From Phoronis ovalis (Eukaryota; Phoronida; Phoronidae), in assembly GCA_028565635.1 (NCBI GenBank), contig JAOXYB010055401.1, positions 1 through 11,209 of the forward strand: DNA of 11,209 nt, given 5' to 3'. Position 1 is the stretch's first letter. Each line of letters opens with the position of its first letter. Under the pieces are notes generated by a model. The model was not told the DNA's origin and made no database searches. It was given only the letters and a program-made list of their open reading frames with translations. Both the position numbers and the translations under genes were made by a program. Shown here piece by piece: positions 5,101 to 11,177 of the stretch.

Positions 5101-7495
5101 GTTAAAAGATTTGTCTGACACAGTGGAGAAGTAAGTTGTAGGGAGAGCTAGGTGTAAAATAAGCTGCATGGTGGTTACATAGCCATGTACTCCAGTAGTC
5201 ATAGTTTTAACACTGTTATTGCTTGCTTATTTCATAACGTTATGGGACTGAAGTTATCTGTACGCAGCTAACCTTGTCTCAGATCATGCTGTCTAATTTT
5301 TATTCCTGCTATTATGTTCGGTATAATGATTAAAGATGACACAATGACCATTGTCCTTTGTGTTTTCTTGACTAAGATGATGCAATGACAGTTGTCCAAT
5401 TGTGTTTTCTGTCATTCTTAATCTCATATAGCATGACTTTTACTGCATGGATTAGCAACAATAGCGCAGTATGAATATGAATTTAACTTGTTAGTAAATG
5501 CTTAAAAGCACAGAGGACTTTTGGTGTCTTCAAAACCTTTGTAAATTGTAACAGAAACGTGTATGTACGTGCACTGTGTATTAATAACTTCAGCTGATGT
5601 GATCACAAGCTGAACTTTTTGAAATTGCTAAGCCTTGCATGTACCTAAGAATTTGAGTATGGCACTTGTTTTGCCAGTATATAGGACTATGATCAATTTT
5701 CTCTTGCAGACCTACATATGCTAGTCCTTCAACTTTATCCTCCCGGTCACAGTCTGTTTTTGTTAAAGCTGTGAGCACTCCTGTAAAAGGATCGACTCCT
5801 TCAAAGAAAAACTCTGCCAGCACTTTAATCTCAAATCTTATGGATGGTGGCGGAGAAAGGAAGTCATCCGAAGGACCATTGATTGAAATTTCAGAACAGG
5901 TAATCATAATAGTGGTTGAGTAGAAAAGCTTCACATTTTTGTGATTGAATCCTTATTGGATCCTTAGAAAGTATTGCTGCTGTGGCCATCTCTCTCTTTT
6001 GAACATTTTCAAATATTGTGGATCTGGTCGCATCCTTTTTCCAAATATTTTGAGTGACAGAAAAAAATTGAATGTACTACGATTTTATGCTCAAGCTCCT
6101 TTGTTGACCTATCAATTCCGTCACTTCACCTTTTTGTGGACTTAGTTGTTGTTTGTACTCTGGTACCTGGATCTATGACATGGACAATAACTTCAAGCAA
6201 GGGCCATCGAAACTGACTATTCAACTTAGCCTTTCAGTTCTCCTATTTTCTAAACCAGGAATATATTTTTGTATCTTTCTCTTTTGTCAAGGTTTTGTTA
6301 CAAGTTATAAAGCATTAATAGATTATGCTACAACGTCTGAAGGTTAATTTGTAAAATATAATATTCTACGTAGTTTCAGAAAACTGAAGATACTTATTAG
6401 TTCAGACTTTATTGACAGTAGCAGCTGCATGTATCTGTTTGTTTTGTAGCTGAGACCTGCCCGACCATTACGACCCGATTCAGAGGTACGAAGGTCAAGG
6501 ACATTTAGCGGCACCTTCAAATCTCCTAATAAGTTATCAGTTGTTGAAGGTATGTCATGAAGCTATTCTCTGTTTATGTAAACTTTTAAATTAAGAATTG
6601 GTGAGATTCTTAATAAATTCTGAAAAATGCTGACTGAGCTGTGTTCTTGTCTTTGTTGGCTGTATCATGGCAAAGCAAGTTTGTGGACATTTGGTTTCAA
6701 ATCTTTAAAACTGAACTTTCTTTTTATAAATGTCTTTAATACAAAGATAAAACAGTTTGTATCCATGTTGCTGGAATGATATTTAAAACGTATACCCAAG
6801 ATATGTTGCCCATATTTTGAATAAACCATTTTCGTGAAATCAAGATTGAAGTCTTGATAAAGAACAAACACCCTGGAACAAGTCGTGTTATTTGAATATT
6901 CCATAAAGCAGGGACTATTCAAACTGCTCAACTAACTAAGGAATTCTGATTTGTATACTGTAGACATTCCAGCTCAAGAACCTAGTATGGACAATGATGT
7001 TCCTCCTCCATTGCCCGAAAAAGTGGCGACAGCGGATTATTCTAATCTAGATGATATGGCTGTACCCACATTAAAGTCACGATCATTGTCACAGAAATCG
7101 CATAAAGATAAGGTTAGTGCAGAAATGCATTCCAAACTATTCCGACTGTCATCCCCCAGCAGTTCTCTGTTGGAAAATAAGTTTGACAAAGTTTCAGTTC
7201 TGTACCTACAGGGATGTTGAACTTAAATTTGTTTGAAATTTATATCATCAAAACAGTGATTTTTAGCCAAAATGACAAGTTAAAGTATGCTTTAAGTGAG
7301 GACAACTTAATTGCTATAGAATCACTTTTATGCTAACGACTACAACTGCACTATGGATAAGACCCTTATGTCGCACTTATATTCTTTAAAACAAATTAAA
7401 ATCTTCTGTCTTTGCAGCCTGTTCCACCATTACCGATAGATGAGCCACCACCAATGCCTCCTAGGAAATCAAGTCGACCCAACAACATTTTATAA
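2032..7495 (+). CDS. DOCK1: DOCK1/2/5-class (DOCK180/Mbc/CED-5) Rac guanine nucleotide exchange factor, C-terminal part, ten exons
   Basis: Joined exons 2032-2118, 2266-2439, 2873-2962, 3302-3433, 3940-4031, 5089-5130, 5710-5899, 6450-6549, 6964-7112 and 7418-7495 give one open frame of 377 codons ending in TAA; every intron is GT-AG. Fragment residues 1-161 are the last lobe of the DHR-2 (DOCKER) domain: LWLERT, then LPGILQWF, SPLENAIE, the NGVVDAAVNGG loop and QPFHAHMEEKFKRMK, as in vertebrate DOCK1. Residues 162-377 form a disordered Ser/Pro/basic tail containing PPLPEK, ADYSNL and a final PPMPPRK, which resembles the DOCK1 tail with its Crk-binding motif. Family knowledge: with ELMO, these proteins load Rac with GTP to drive migration, phagocytosis and myoblast fusion. 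The loop AAVNGG looks more like DOCK3/4, but the Pro-rich tail and QPFHAHME favour the DOCK-A class. All upstream exons (SH3, DHR-1, most of DHR-2) lie outside the window. The family is near certain; the exact paralogue is not. Confidence 0.92.
2127..2190 (+). pseudogene. Decayed tandem copy of the end of DOCK exon A and its splice donor
   Basis: The segment CTGCCAGGAATACTACAG, a five-base insertion, TGTGGTTTACCGTCTTCTCT and CATATGGTACATTTT repeats the exon-and-donor stretch at about 2065-2124 with scattered changes. Offsets are 59 before and 64 after the insertion. It would read LPGILQYCGLPSSLL. The copied donor survives as the weaker ATG|GTACAT at 2183. Confidence 0.85.
2266..2439 (+). CDS. 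DOCK1: DOCK exon B: DHR-2 lobe C with nucleotide-sensor loop
   Basis: The acceptor is TTCTTGTAG and the donor is AAG|GTATGA; it has 58 codons, phase 0 at both ends. It encodes FQVSPLENAIEAMVDKN, a helical segment, and DPLGMELNGVVDAAVNGGIA. From DOCK2/DOCK9 structural work as I recall it, a valine in this loop (the alpha-10 insert) senses nucleotide and Mg2+ and promotes GDP release. The aligned residue here is the Val encoded at 2401-2403, so the catalytic feature is kept. Confidence 0.93.
2440..2872 (+). other. DOCK intron between exons B and C
   Basis: 433 nt of AT-rich intron bounded by GTATGA and TTTTGCAG. I see no repeat, RNA gene or additional exon in it. Confidence 0.7.
2873..2962 (+). 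CDS. DOCK1: DOCK exon C: DHR-2 lobe C helix
   Basis: The acceptor is GTATTTTGCAG and the donor is CAG|GTGATT; it has 30 codons, phase 0. It encodes IFYTDDYLIANS followed by FKLKEVTKQQ, matching the DOCK1 region AFFTDRYLQEHP...IEKLKDLIAWQ. Similarity is moderate at the sequence level, but position, spacing and frame fit exactly. Confidence 0.9.
3091..3290 (+). repeat. 24-nt minisatellite, eight units plus a partial, touching the exon D acceptor
   Basis: Units start at 3091, 3115, 3139, 3163, 3187, 3211, 3235 and 3259, with a partial at 3283. Each has the pattern GTTGCTATGAAAT followed by the 10-bp palindrome CTTCATGAAG and T. Spacing is exactly 24. Because 24 is a multiple of three and the unit has no stop in some frames, spurious open frames exist on both strands. 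The last partial unit runs into the polypyrimidine tract of the 3302 exon. Confidence 0.95.
3302..3433 (+). CDS. DOCK1: DOCK exon D: end of DHR-2 domain
   Basis: The acceptor is GTTTTTTCTTGTAG and the donor is ACA|GTAAGA; it has 44 codons, phase 0. It encodes LLLASAMQIHSKKAPESL and then QPFHAHMEEKFKRMKQTI. The counterpart in DOCK1 is IPFLAEGIRIHGDKVTEALRPF followed by HERMEACFKQLK, the last conserved helix of DHR-2. A 24-nt tandem array ends only about ten bases upstream of this exon. Confidence 0.92.
3434..3939 (+). other. DOCK intron between exons D and E
   Basis: 506 nt of AT-rich intron with consensus ends (GTAAGA, TTTTGTAG). I find no repeat, open frame or RNA structure worth naming. 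Confidence 0.7.
3940..4031 (+). CDS. DOCK1: DOCK exon E: start of the disordered tail
   Basis: The acceptor is TATTTTGTAG and the donor is CCAGA|GTAAGT. It has 30 codons plus two bases, so the following intron is phase 2. It encodes IPENLTARLKVKRMHSMPSH and then PRFTLAMDSP. Its place just after the DHR-2 end, and the basic/Ser/Met/Pro make-up, match the DOCK1 segment with RPRSMVRSFTMPSSS. Conservation is compositional rather than residue by residue. Confidence 0.85.
4075..4477 (+). repeat. 31-nt minisatellite, exactly 13 units
   Basis: Units begin at 4075 and every 31 bases to 4447, and the array ends at 4477. The unit runs CCTCCAATCTATTGTACACC then AGATGGAGACT. Most units are identical or one base different; units 10-13 have more changes. 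Within each unit CTCC-A-ATCT can pair with AGAT-GGAG around a ten-base loop. The unit lacks stops on the + strand and 31 is not a multiple of three, so all three frames stay open through the array; these frames are not genes. It starts 43 bases after the exon E donor. Confidence 0.97.
4478..5088 (+). other. Rest of DOCK intron between exons E and F
   Basis: 611 nt of AT-rich intron downstream of the 31-nt array, with an A8/T8 run near 4519-4535. There is no convincing gene or further repeat. Confidence 0.65.
5089..5130 (+). CDS. DOCK1: DOCK exon F: symmetric 42-nt microexon in the tail
   Basis: The acceptor is ATTATATTTAG, with a weak pyrimidine tract, and the donor GAA|GTAAGT is a near-ideal consensus. 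It completes a Glu codon with exon E, encodes TPSKLKDLSDTVE, and leaves two bases that complete Lys with exon G. The exon is 42 nt long between two phase-2 introns, so exon E also joins to exon G in frame without it. Frame continuity therefore does not prove it; splice sites and Ser/Thr/Lys composition support it. Confidence 0.7.
5131..5709 (+). other. DOCK intron between exons F and G, with one short tandem duplication
   Basis: 579 nt, consensus ends. Its only structure is an imperfect ~41-nt duplication: AAGATGACACAATGACCATT at 5333 and AAGATGATGCAATGACAGTT at 5374, both followed by GTCC and TGTGTTTTCT. The rest shows nothing. Confidence 0.65.
5710..5899 (+). CDS. DOCK1: DOCK exon G: Ser/Thr-rich tail
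   Basis: The acceptor is TTTTCTCTTGCAG and the donor is CAG|GTAATC. After one base shared with the previous exon it encodes 63 residues rich in Ser, Thr, Lys and Pro, for example STLSSRSQSVFVKAVSTPVK and GSTPSKKNSAS, and it ends in PLIEISEQ. It is low in hydrophobics and predicted disordered. The end runs into LRPARPLRP of the next exon, recalling the SETISPLRPQRP stretch of DOCK1. Confidence 0.85.
5900..6449 (+). other. DOCK intron between exons G and H
   Basis: 550 nt of intron. Two open frames of about 65 codons (5945-6145, 6153-6347) have no recognisable domain, no family similarity and a Cys/Phe/Leu-rich composition typical of translated AT-rich noncoding DNA. I do not call them genes. 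Confidence 0.65.
6450..6549 (+). CDS. DOCK1: DOCK exon H: basic Arg/Pro tail segment
   Basis: The acceptor is TTTGTTTTGTAG and the donor is GAAG|GTATGT. It has 33 codons plus one base, so the following intron is phase 1. It encodes LRPARPLRPDSEVRRSRTFS (fragment residues 270-289) and then GTFKSPNKLSVVE. This is the most basic part of the tail. In DOCK1/DOCK2 a polybasic tail cluster is reported to bind acidic phospholipids; a similar role here is inference. Confidence 0.87.
6550..6963 (+). other. DOCK intron between exons H and I
   Basis: 414 nt of intron. A minus-strand frame of 88 codons (6931-6665) occupies most of it but I recognise no protein in it. The intron ends at ACTGTAG before 6964. 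Confidence 0.65.
6964..7112 (+). CDS. DOCK1: DOCK exon I: Crk-type proline motif and ADYSNL
   Basis: The acceptor is TTGTATACTGTAG and the donor is AAG|GTTAGT. Two bases complete an Asp codon, and 49 codons follow, encoding DNDVPPPLPEK, then TADYSNLDD, then a Ser/Lys-rich end. DOCK1 has VPPPLPLKGSVADYGNL at the same place; this is the clearest link between this tail and the DOCK1/2/5 class. The frame stays open past the donor to 7218, but splicing at 7112 joins in phase with the last exon. Confidence 0.92.
7005..7022 (+). other. Crk SH3-binding motif PxLPxK in the DOCK tail
   Basis: Fragment residues 317-322 read PPLPEK, an exact match to the PxLPxK consensus bound by the first SH3 domain of Crk/CrkII, a known partner of DOCK180. 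The basic residue that sets the orientation of the peptide is present. A second possible SH3 ligand, PPMPPR (PxxPxR class), lies at 7448-7465 in the last exon. Function is inferred from the family. Confidence 0.7.
7113..7417 (+). other. DOCK intron between exons I and J
   Basis: 305 nt. The exon I frame continues open for about 105 nt into it, but GTTAGT at 7113 and TTTGCAG at 7411 give an in-phase splice to the conserved Pro-rich end. Nothing else is seen. Confidence 0.7.
7418..7495 (+). CDS. DOCK1: DOCK exon J: last coding exon, Pro-rich C terminus
   Basis: The acceptor is TGTCTTTGCAG; it has 25 codons and a TAA stop at 7493-7495. It encodes PVPPLPIDEPPPMPPRK and then SSRPNNIL. The PPPMPPRK end resembles the Pro-rich end of DOCK1. 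The last nine codons and the stop lie within the first unit of the minisatellite that fills the start of the 3' UTR, so the very C terminus may be a lineage-specific addition. Confidence 0.9.
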   Translation, partial: PVPPLPIDEPPPMPPRKSSRPNNIL

Positions 7496-7815
7496 CAGTG
7501 CTGCCGACACCCAATGGAATTCAAGTCGACCCAACAACATTTTGTAACAGTACTGCCAGCAACTAATAGAAATCAAGTCAACCTATCAACATTTTGTAAC
7601 AATGTTGAACTCAAATCAACCCAGTAACATTTGTAACAGAACTGCCAACAGCCAAGAGAAATCAATATTGTCGAACAACAATGTTATGATATTGTCGAGC
7701 CCCATAAAATATTAGTATTAAGTCGACAAAACAACATTATGTAAGTTACTATTATTGGCCACTAGAGCTTAAGTCAACGCAATAACATTTTTGATAATGC
7801 TACTGGAACATCAGA
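7465..7815 (+). repeat. Degenerate ~52-nt minisatellite spanning the DOCK stop codon and 3' UTR
   Basis: About seven units start near 7465, 7517, 7569, 7607 (after a short unit), 7658, 7715 and 7765. The core is GAAATCAAGTCGACCCAACA then ACATTTTGTAACAG and CTGCCAGCA. The first two units are the most alike; later ones diverge. Unit 1 contains the last DOCK codons and TAA; unit 2 has GTAA at the same place. Confidence 0.88.
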
Positions 7816-7854
7816 AGTATCATGTGAAGGAGGCAATGTTATGCTATGGAATTA

Positions 7855-8002
7855 TCAACAGATCCTTGTAAATCAAGATAACCAAACCACATTGCTCCAA
7901 TTATAACAGTATTGCAATCCTTGATGTCAACAGATCCATGTAAATCAAGATAACCAAAACCACATTGCTCCAATTATAACAGTATTGCAATCCTTGATGT
8001 CA
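7855..8002 (+). repeat. Two-copy 72/73-nt direct tandem repeat
   Basis: Copies at 7855-7926 and 7927-7999 (then TCA of a third) are nearly identical: TCAACAGATCC, AAATCAAGATAACC, CACATTGCTCCAATTATAAC and AGTATTGCAATCCTTGATG. Differences are one T/A change and one extra A. The AAATCAAGNNNACC...ACATT...TAACAGTA frame resembles the 52-nt unit just upstream, so it is probably a longer variant of the same family. Confidence 0.92.
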
Positions 8003-8787
8003 CACGAATGTTACATTTGCACTTCTCACTAGCAAAGTTAGAAAAATAGAATTACACAGAGTGGTTGATTGTTACGGCAAATGTATGAGATAAATGAACA
8101 ATTGCTGTTTTATTTTATTAATGACAAAGAAAGTGGGGGTGTTTTTGTACAAAAAGATGCCGCATCTGTACTGAGGTCACTGAGGGTAATTAAGTACAAG
8201 AATCACTCCCTTTTTCGAGATTTTGCCATATGTATTAGTAATTTTGAACAAGGTGAACTCAACCTCATTGAATATATGAAATTAAAACAGAGATATATTT
8301 TGGTGGTTTTGATTTTTAACAATTAAGTTTGATTTTTACTTTTCGTAATAGTTGATAACTGTATGGTGCTATATATGTCCCTATGCTGAATATCAAGTAA
8401 GTTTATGAAGTGAGGATGTAATTGATATTAATTTGGTGTGTTATGTATCATAATACAAATGTAATACATAGGTTTTAATTATAAAATATATTTTTACAAA
8501 ACTGGAAATTGGATATACAGGTATAATATATTATATAATTTAATGCTTCTGTGTACTGGCTTGCCGAGTACAGCTAGTTTAATATTAACAATTGTACCCA
8601 TTTGTTCTGAAGCCCAGTATTTTATGTTGAGAGGGTTCAATTTTTATAGCGATGTCTAAAAATGAATGCTGACCCCCTTAAACTGTGCTGCTGTAAAAAT
8701 GCTTTATTAATGCTAGTATGTGTGTACATGAATCATTTTAGAATATTAGAGAGTACTAGTCATCCCTATATTTATCTTTGCATGGTA

Positions 8788-8793
8788 AATAAA
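8788..8793 (+). promoter_or_regulatory. Polyadenylation signal AATAAA, best candidate for DOCK
   Basis: This is the first AATAAA after the DOCK stop, followed 25-35 bases later by the GT-rich TGTGTTGTTTTCC. Use of this site gives a 3' UTR of about 1.3 kb. Confidence 0.55.
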
Positions 8794-8983
8794 CTTTATT
8801 AACTTAATGCATAATACTGTGTTGTTTTCCTTCTGGTAAGAAATACCCTTACAAAGTATGATAAATCAATTAACATTACACAACAATTCCACCCTGCTAC
8901 GTTGCATTTTAGGGAATCACAAAGCCTGATTTTACTTTTAGTGTTTTTTAATGCAATAATTTATCAGCAGATATTTTGAATTA

Positions 8984-8989
8984 AATAAA
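8984..8989 (+). promoter_or_regulatory. Second polyadenylation signal AATAAA
   Basis: TTAAATAAATG is followed by TTATTTTCTTTC. It is an alternative downstream cleavage site for the DOCK transcript; its downstream element is less GT-rich than that of the upstream site. Confidence 0.35.
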
Positions 8990-9331
8990 TGTTATTTTCT
9001 TTCACTAATACGATGCGACTGTTACTTGGTTTACATGTTCACCTATTTTAAGCATAAAAGCTGATTACAGGTTGTTTACTGATATTTGCTGTAAAATAGG
9101 CCACCTGCCACTCAAGTAGAGAAGAGGTCAACGAGTGCATTCAAGTGATCGAATACGGAGGAAAACTAGTGATTTAAATAACCAACCATGTTACAATAAT
9201 TTGTACTGATGAAATATATTAGTTACGAAGTATTACGCAATAACTTTCTTTTTTAATCTTTGATGTTCAAATATCCTGATTCGGTGAAAACTAAACGTTT
9301 CGTAAATTACTGTCTGCTCTGCACACAAGGG

Positions 9332-9340
9332 TATTTAAAG
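9332..9340 (+). promoter_or_regulatory. TATA-like box of PWWP2
   Basis: TATTTAAAG lies 70 bases before the chosen start codon, at a plausible distance for a short 5' UTR. It is a TATA variant in AT-rich DNA, so the chance of coincidence is real. Confidence 0.35.
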
Positions 9341-9348
9341 CACGTTAA

Positions 9349-9360
9349 TGCGCATGCGTC
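9349..9360. promoter_or_regulatory. NRF1-like site in PWWP2 promoter/5' UTR
   Basis: TGCGCATGCGTC matches the palindromic NRF1 consensus YGCGCAYGCGCR at 10 of 12 positions, in DNA where CpG-rich words are rare. NRF1 sites are typical of housekeeping promoters. It overlaps the in-frame ATGs at 9348 and 9354, which favours the 9402 start if the site is bound. Confidence 0.5.
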
Positions 9361-9401
9361 AGCACACCCAACTAGGGCTTGTGAACTTTAATAAAGCTGT
9401 C

Positions 9402-9550
9402 ATGGCGGAAGAAATATTTGTTGAAGGACCTTTAAAAAAACTCTCGTGGCATCGTATTCAAATCGAAGATGCATCAAATAATGTTCTATTAGTGGTCTTG
9501 AAGCATGATTCTGGAATCTATCGAGGTGTTTTATTGAATCAGACGGCAAA
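9402..9550 (+). CDS. PWWP2: PWWP2 exon 1
   Basis: It has 49 codons plus two bases from the chosen ATG to the donor CAAA|GTAAGT. It encodes MAEEIFVEGPLKKLSWHRIQ and then the start of the N-terminal module. The intron is phase 2, so the last codon is completed by the first base of exon 2 and reads Asn, not the Lys seen if the intron is read through. Confidence 0.9.
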
Positions 9551-11177
9551 GTAAGTATAAATATGTACGTCTATTTCGGGTATTTTCACTCACAACCTTG
9601 GGTTTTTCCTACAGGACTTTTCTTCTTTTGTGTGTGTCACTTAAATATTTTGCTATACCTGGGAATATGATGTCAGACTATGTTTTATTGAATTCTCTGT
9701 TTTATTTTGCAGTGCTCCATGTGGAATTTACCTACCAGAATTACGTGAAGAAAAAGAAAACAAAGTTAACAGCAGTGATTTGACTTCAAATGTCATAAAC
9801 AAAGGTCAAAGTATGGCAAACACTGTTGAGCCTTCAGAAGAGTCAGCTTTAAGTTATAGGCACACATATCAGCCTGAATTACTTAACTCATCTTCCATAC
9901 AAGTGCCTTCACCCATTCGTGCATTGTCACATCCATTAAAAAATACAAATTTGCGCAAAAGAATGTTGCGACCTCGTCATATTCTGTGTTCAAAATGCAA
10001 AGCAGTATGTGACGATGATGATTTAAAAACTGAGGATGCTCTCGTTAATTCAAGTATGCGAAAAAGAAAAGACGATTTTGAATATTCACTTGTAGATAAA
10101 AGACATAAAAAGGAACGTAAAAATTGTGTACCATCAAAGTTAGGTGCAAAACCGATGTTAAAACTGATGTCATGTTTTCCAACTATAAATTACGGCAAAC
10201 AAGAGGCACTAATTGAAAAGAATGATAGCACTGACTCAAAACTATCTAATGTTGATATTATATGTTCAAGTCAAAGTTCAGAATACGAAAAAGAGCTAAA
10301 CGCCGGTAGTGAAAGTCCAAGTATTTCACTGACAAGAATAGACAACATGACAACACAAAGCAATGCAAAATGTAGCAGTGCTATTGGACAGGAAAAGTGG
10401 AATGAAGGCGATTTAGAAAATCATGAAAAACATCATAAACATAAACACAAACACAAAAAGAAACACAAAAAACATAAACACAAGGATGTAGATAATCATG
10501 ACAAACACAACCATAAAAAACGTCACAAGAAATCAAAGAAGCGTGACATCTATGGTCAGTCTACTTTGACGTCTTCCTTAGCATCATCAGAAGGCTCTAG
10601 TCAGTTAACACAAGGTGATCGAGTGGTTTTAAATACGCAATCATTTGACAACAATAATTTGAACATTTATTCTTCAGAGAGCTTCCAGGATAAGTTAAAC
10701 TCCAGTGGGGAGCAGACAACATCCAGTCCACTGCTAATGGATTCTGATTCGAACGACACTTATGAATTTCCTTTACCCGAGACAATGCAAGAAAATGTTG
10801 CGACCCTTCGGCCTCTTATGATGCGAATACAATCTCGTGATGTTTTTAAATGTACACTTCCGGATGGTCGAACAGTGTCTGTTGGGGATATAGCTTGGGG
10901 GAAGATTCATGGTTTTCCAGCGTGGCCTGGACGGGTGATATCAATTACCATCAGTCAAAGAGACAATGGAGTGATAATCACACAAACAGCGCACGTTTCA
11001 TGGTTTGGATCACGGACTAGGTCACACATGCCGATTAGTGATTTGCATCCATTTTTAGAAGATTTTAAAATAAAATTTAATAAGAAGAAACGAGGACCGT
11101 ATAAAAATGCCGTCAAACAGGCGTTACTGGCTGGTCAAGCCGTGTCCGCAGTGGCTGATGTTGATATTGAAGGTTAA
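9402..11177 (+). CDS. PWWP2: PWWP domain-containing protein 2 (PWWP2A/PWWP2B orthologue), complete, two exons
   Basis: Exons 9402-9550 and 9713-11177 join in frame to encode 537 residues. Residues 13-60 are a small N-terminal module (LLVVLKHDSGIYRGVLL to GIYLPEL) like that of human PWWP2A/B. Residues 135-149 (LRPRHILCSKCKAVC) match the family's RLRPRQVLCEKCK motif. Residues 287-327 are a His/Lys tract, and 438-505 are the PWWP domain, starting VGDIAWGKIHGFPAWPGRV. The aromatic-cage residues Phe451, Trp454 and Trp480 are kept, while the first Trp of PWWP is Ala (PAWP). The C terminus matches the family FxxxFNxKKxGxYxxAV pattern. Family knowledge: these nuclear proteins bind H3K36me3 nucleosomes and DNA, with H2A.Z and an MTA1/HDAC complex in vertebrates. 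The ATG at 9402 has a strong context (purine at -3, G at +4) and MAEE fits; in-frame ATGs at 9348 and 9354 would add 18 or 16 residues. Confidence 0.95.
9713..11177 (+). CDS. PWWP2: PWWP2 exon 2 (large exon with PWWP domain)
   Basis: The acceptor is TTTTATTTTGCAG. One base completes Asn50, and then 487 codons run uninterrupted to TAA at 11175-11177. It starts APCGIYLPELREEKENK. A large exon carrying nearly all of the protein, behind a short first exon, agrees with my recollection of vertebrate PWWP2 genes. Frame is intact with no internal stop or frameshift. Confidence 0.93.
10422..10544 (+). repeat. His/Lys-rich low-complexity coding tract in PWWP2
   Basis: Residues 287-327 of PWWP2 consist almost only of His and Lys, with runs such as HKHKHKHKKKHKKHKHK and HKKRHKKSKKR. 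The DNA is a run of CAT/CAC and AAA/AAG codons (cataaacacaaacac-like). His-rich runs are known to target proteins to nuclear speckles, and the basic residues would serve as nuclear localisation signal and DNA contact. Which of these applies here is inference. Confidence 0.85.

Larger units (their letters stand above)
8003..9300 (+). other. DOCK distal 3' UTR and intergenic region
   Basis: AT-rich DNA between the repeats and the PWWP2 promoter. An open frame of 81 codons from ATG (8084-8326) has no recognised domain and probably lies in the 3' UTR. Apart from the two AATAAA sites I find no RNA gene, mobile element or conserved motif. Confidence 0.6.

Noticed and set aside
5590-5934. Minus-strand frame of 114 codons
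   Set aside because: It is antisense to exon G, whose + strand frame splices in phase with its neighbours; no recognisable protein on the minus strand.
8626-8645. tRNA-like B box GGGTTCAATTT
   Set aside because: No matching A box at the right distance and no cloverleaf can be drawn; a lone B-box word is expected by chance.
9390-9395. AATAAA just before the PWWP2 start codon
   Set aside because: It lies in the 5' UTR of PWWP2, downstream of its likely promoter, and lacks a GT-rich element; two better sites for DOCK lie upstream.
9598-9783. Open frame across the PWWP2 intron
   Set aside because: It lies in a different frame, covers the intron and the start of exon 2, and loses the conserved GIYLPEL that the spliced frame gives.
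9984-10010. Zinc finger in PWWP2 (C142, C145, C149)
   Set aside because: CxxCxxxC is part of the conserved LRPRxxLCxKCK family motif, but no second ligand pair is visible nearby, so I do not call a complete zinc finger.
10597-10785. Minus-strand frame inside PWWP2
   Set aside because: It is a shadow of the intact PWWP2 coding exon.
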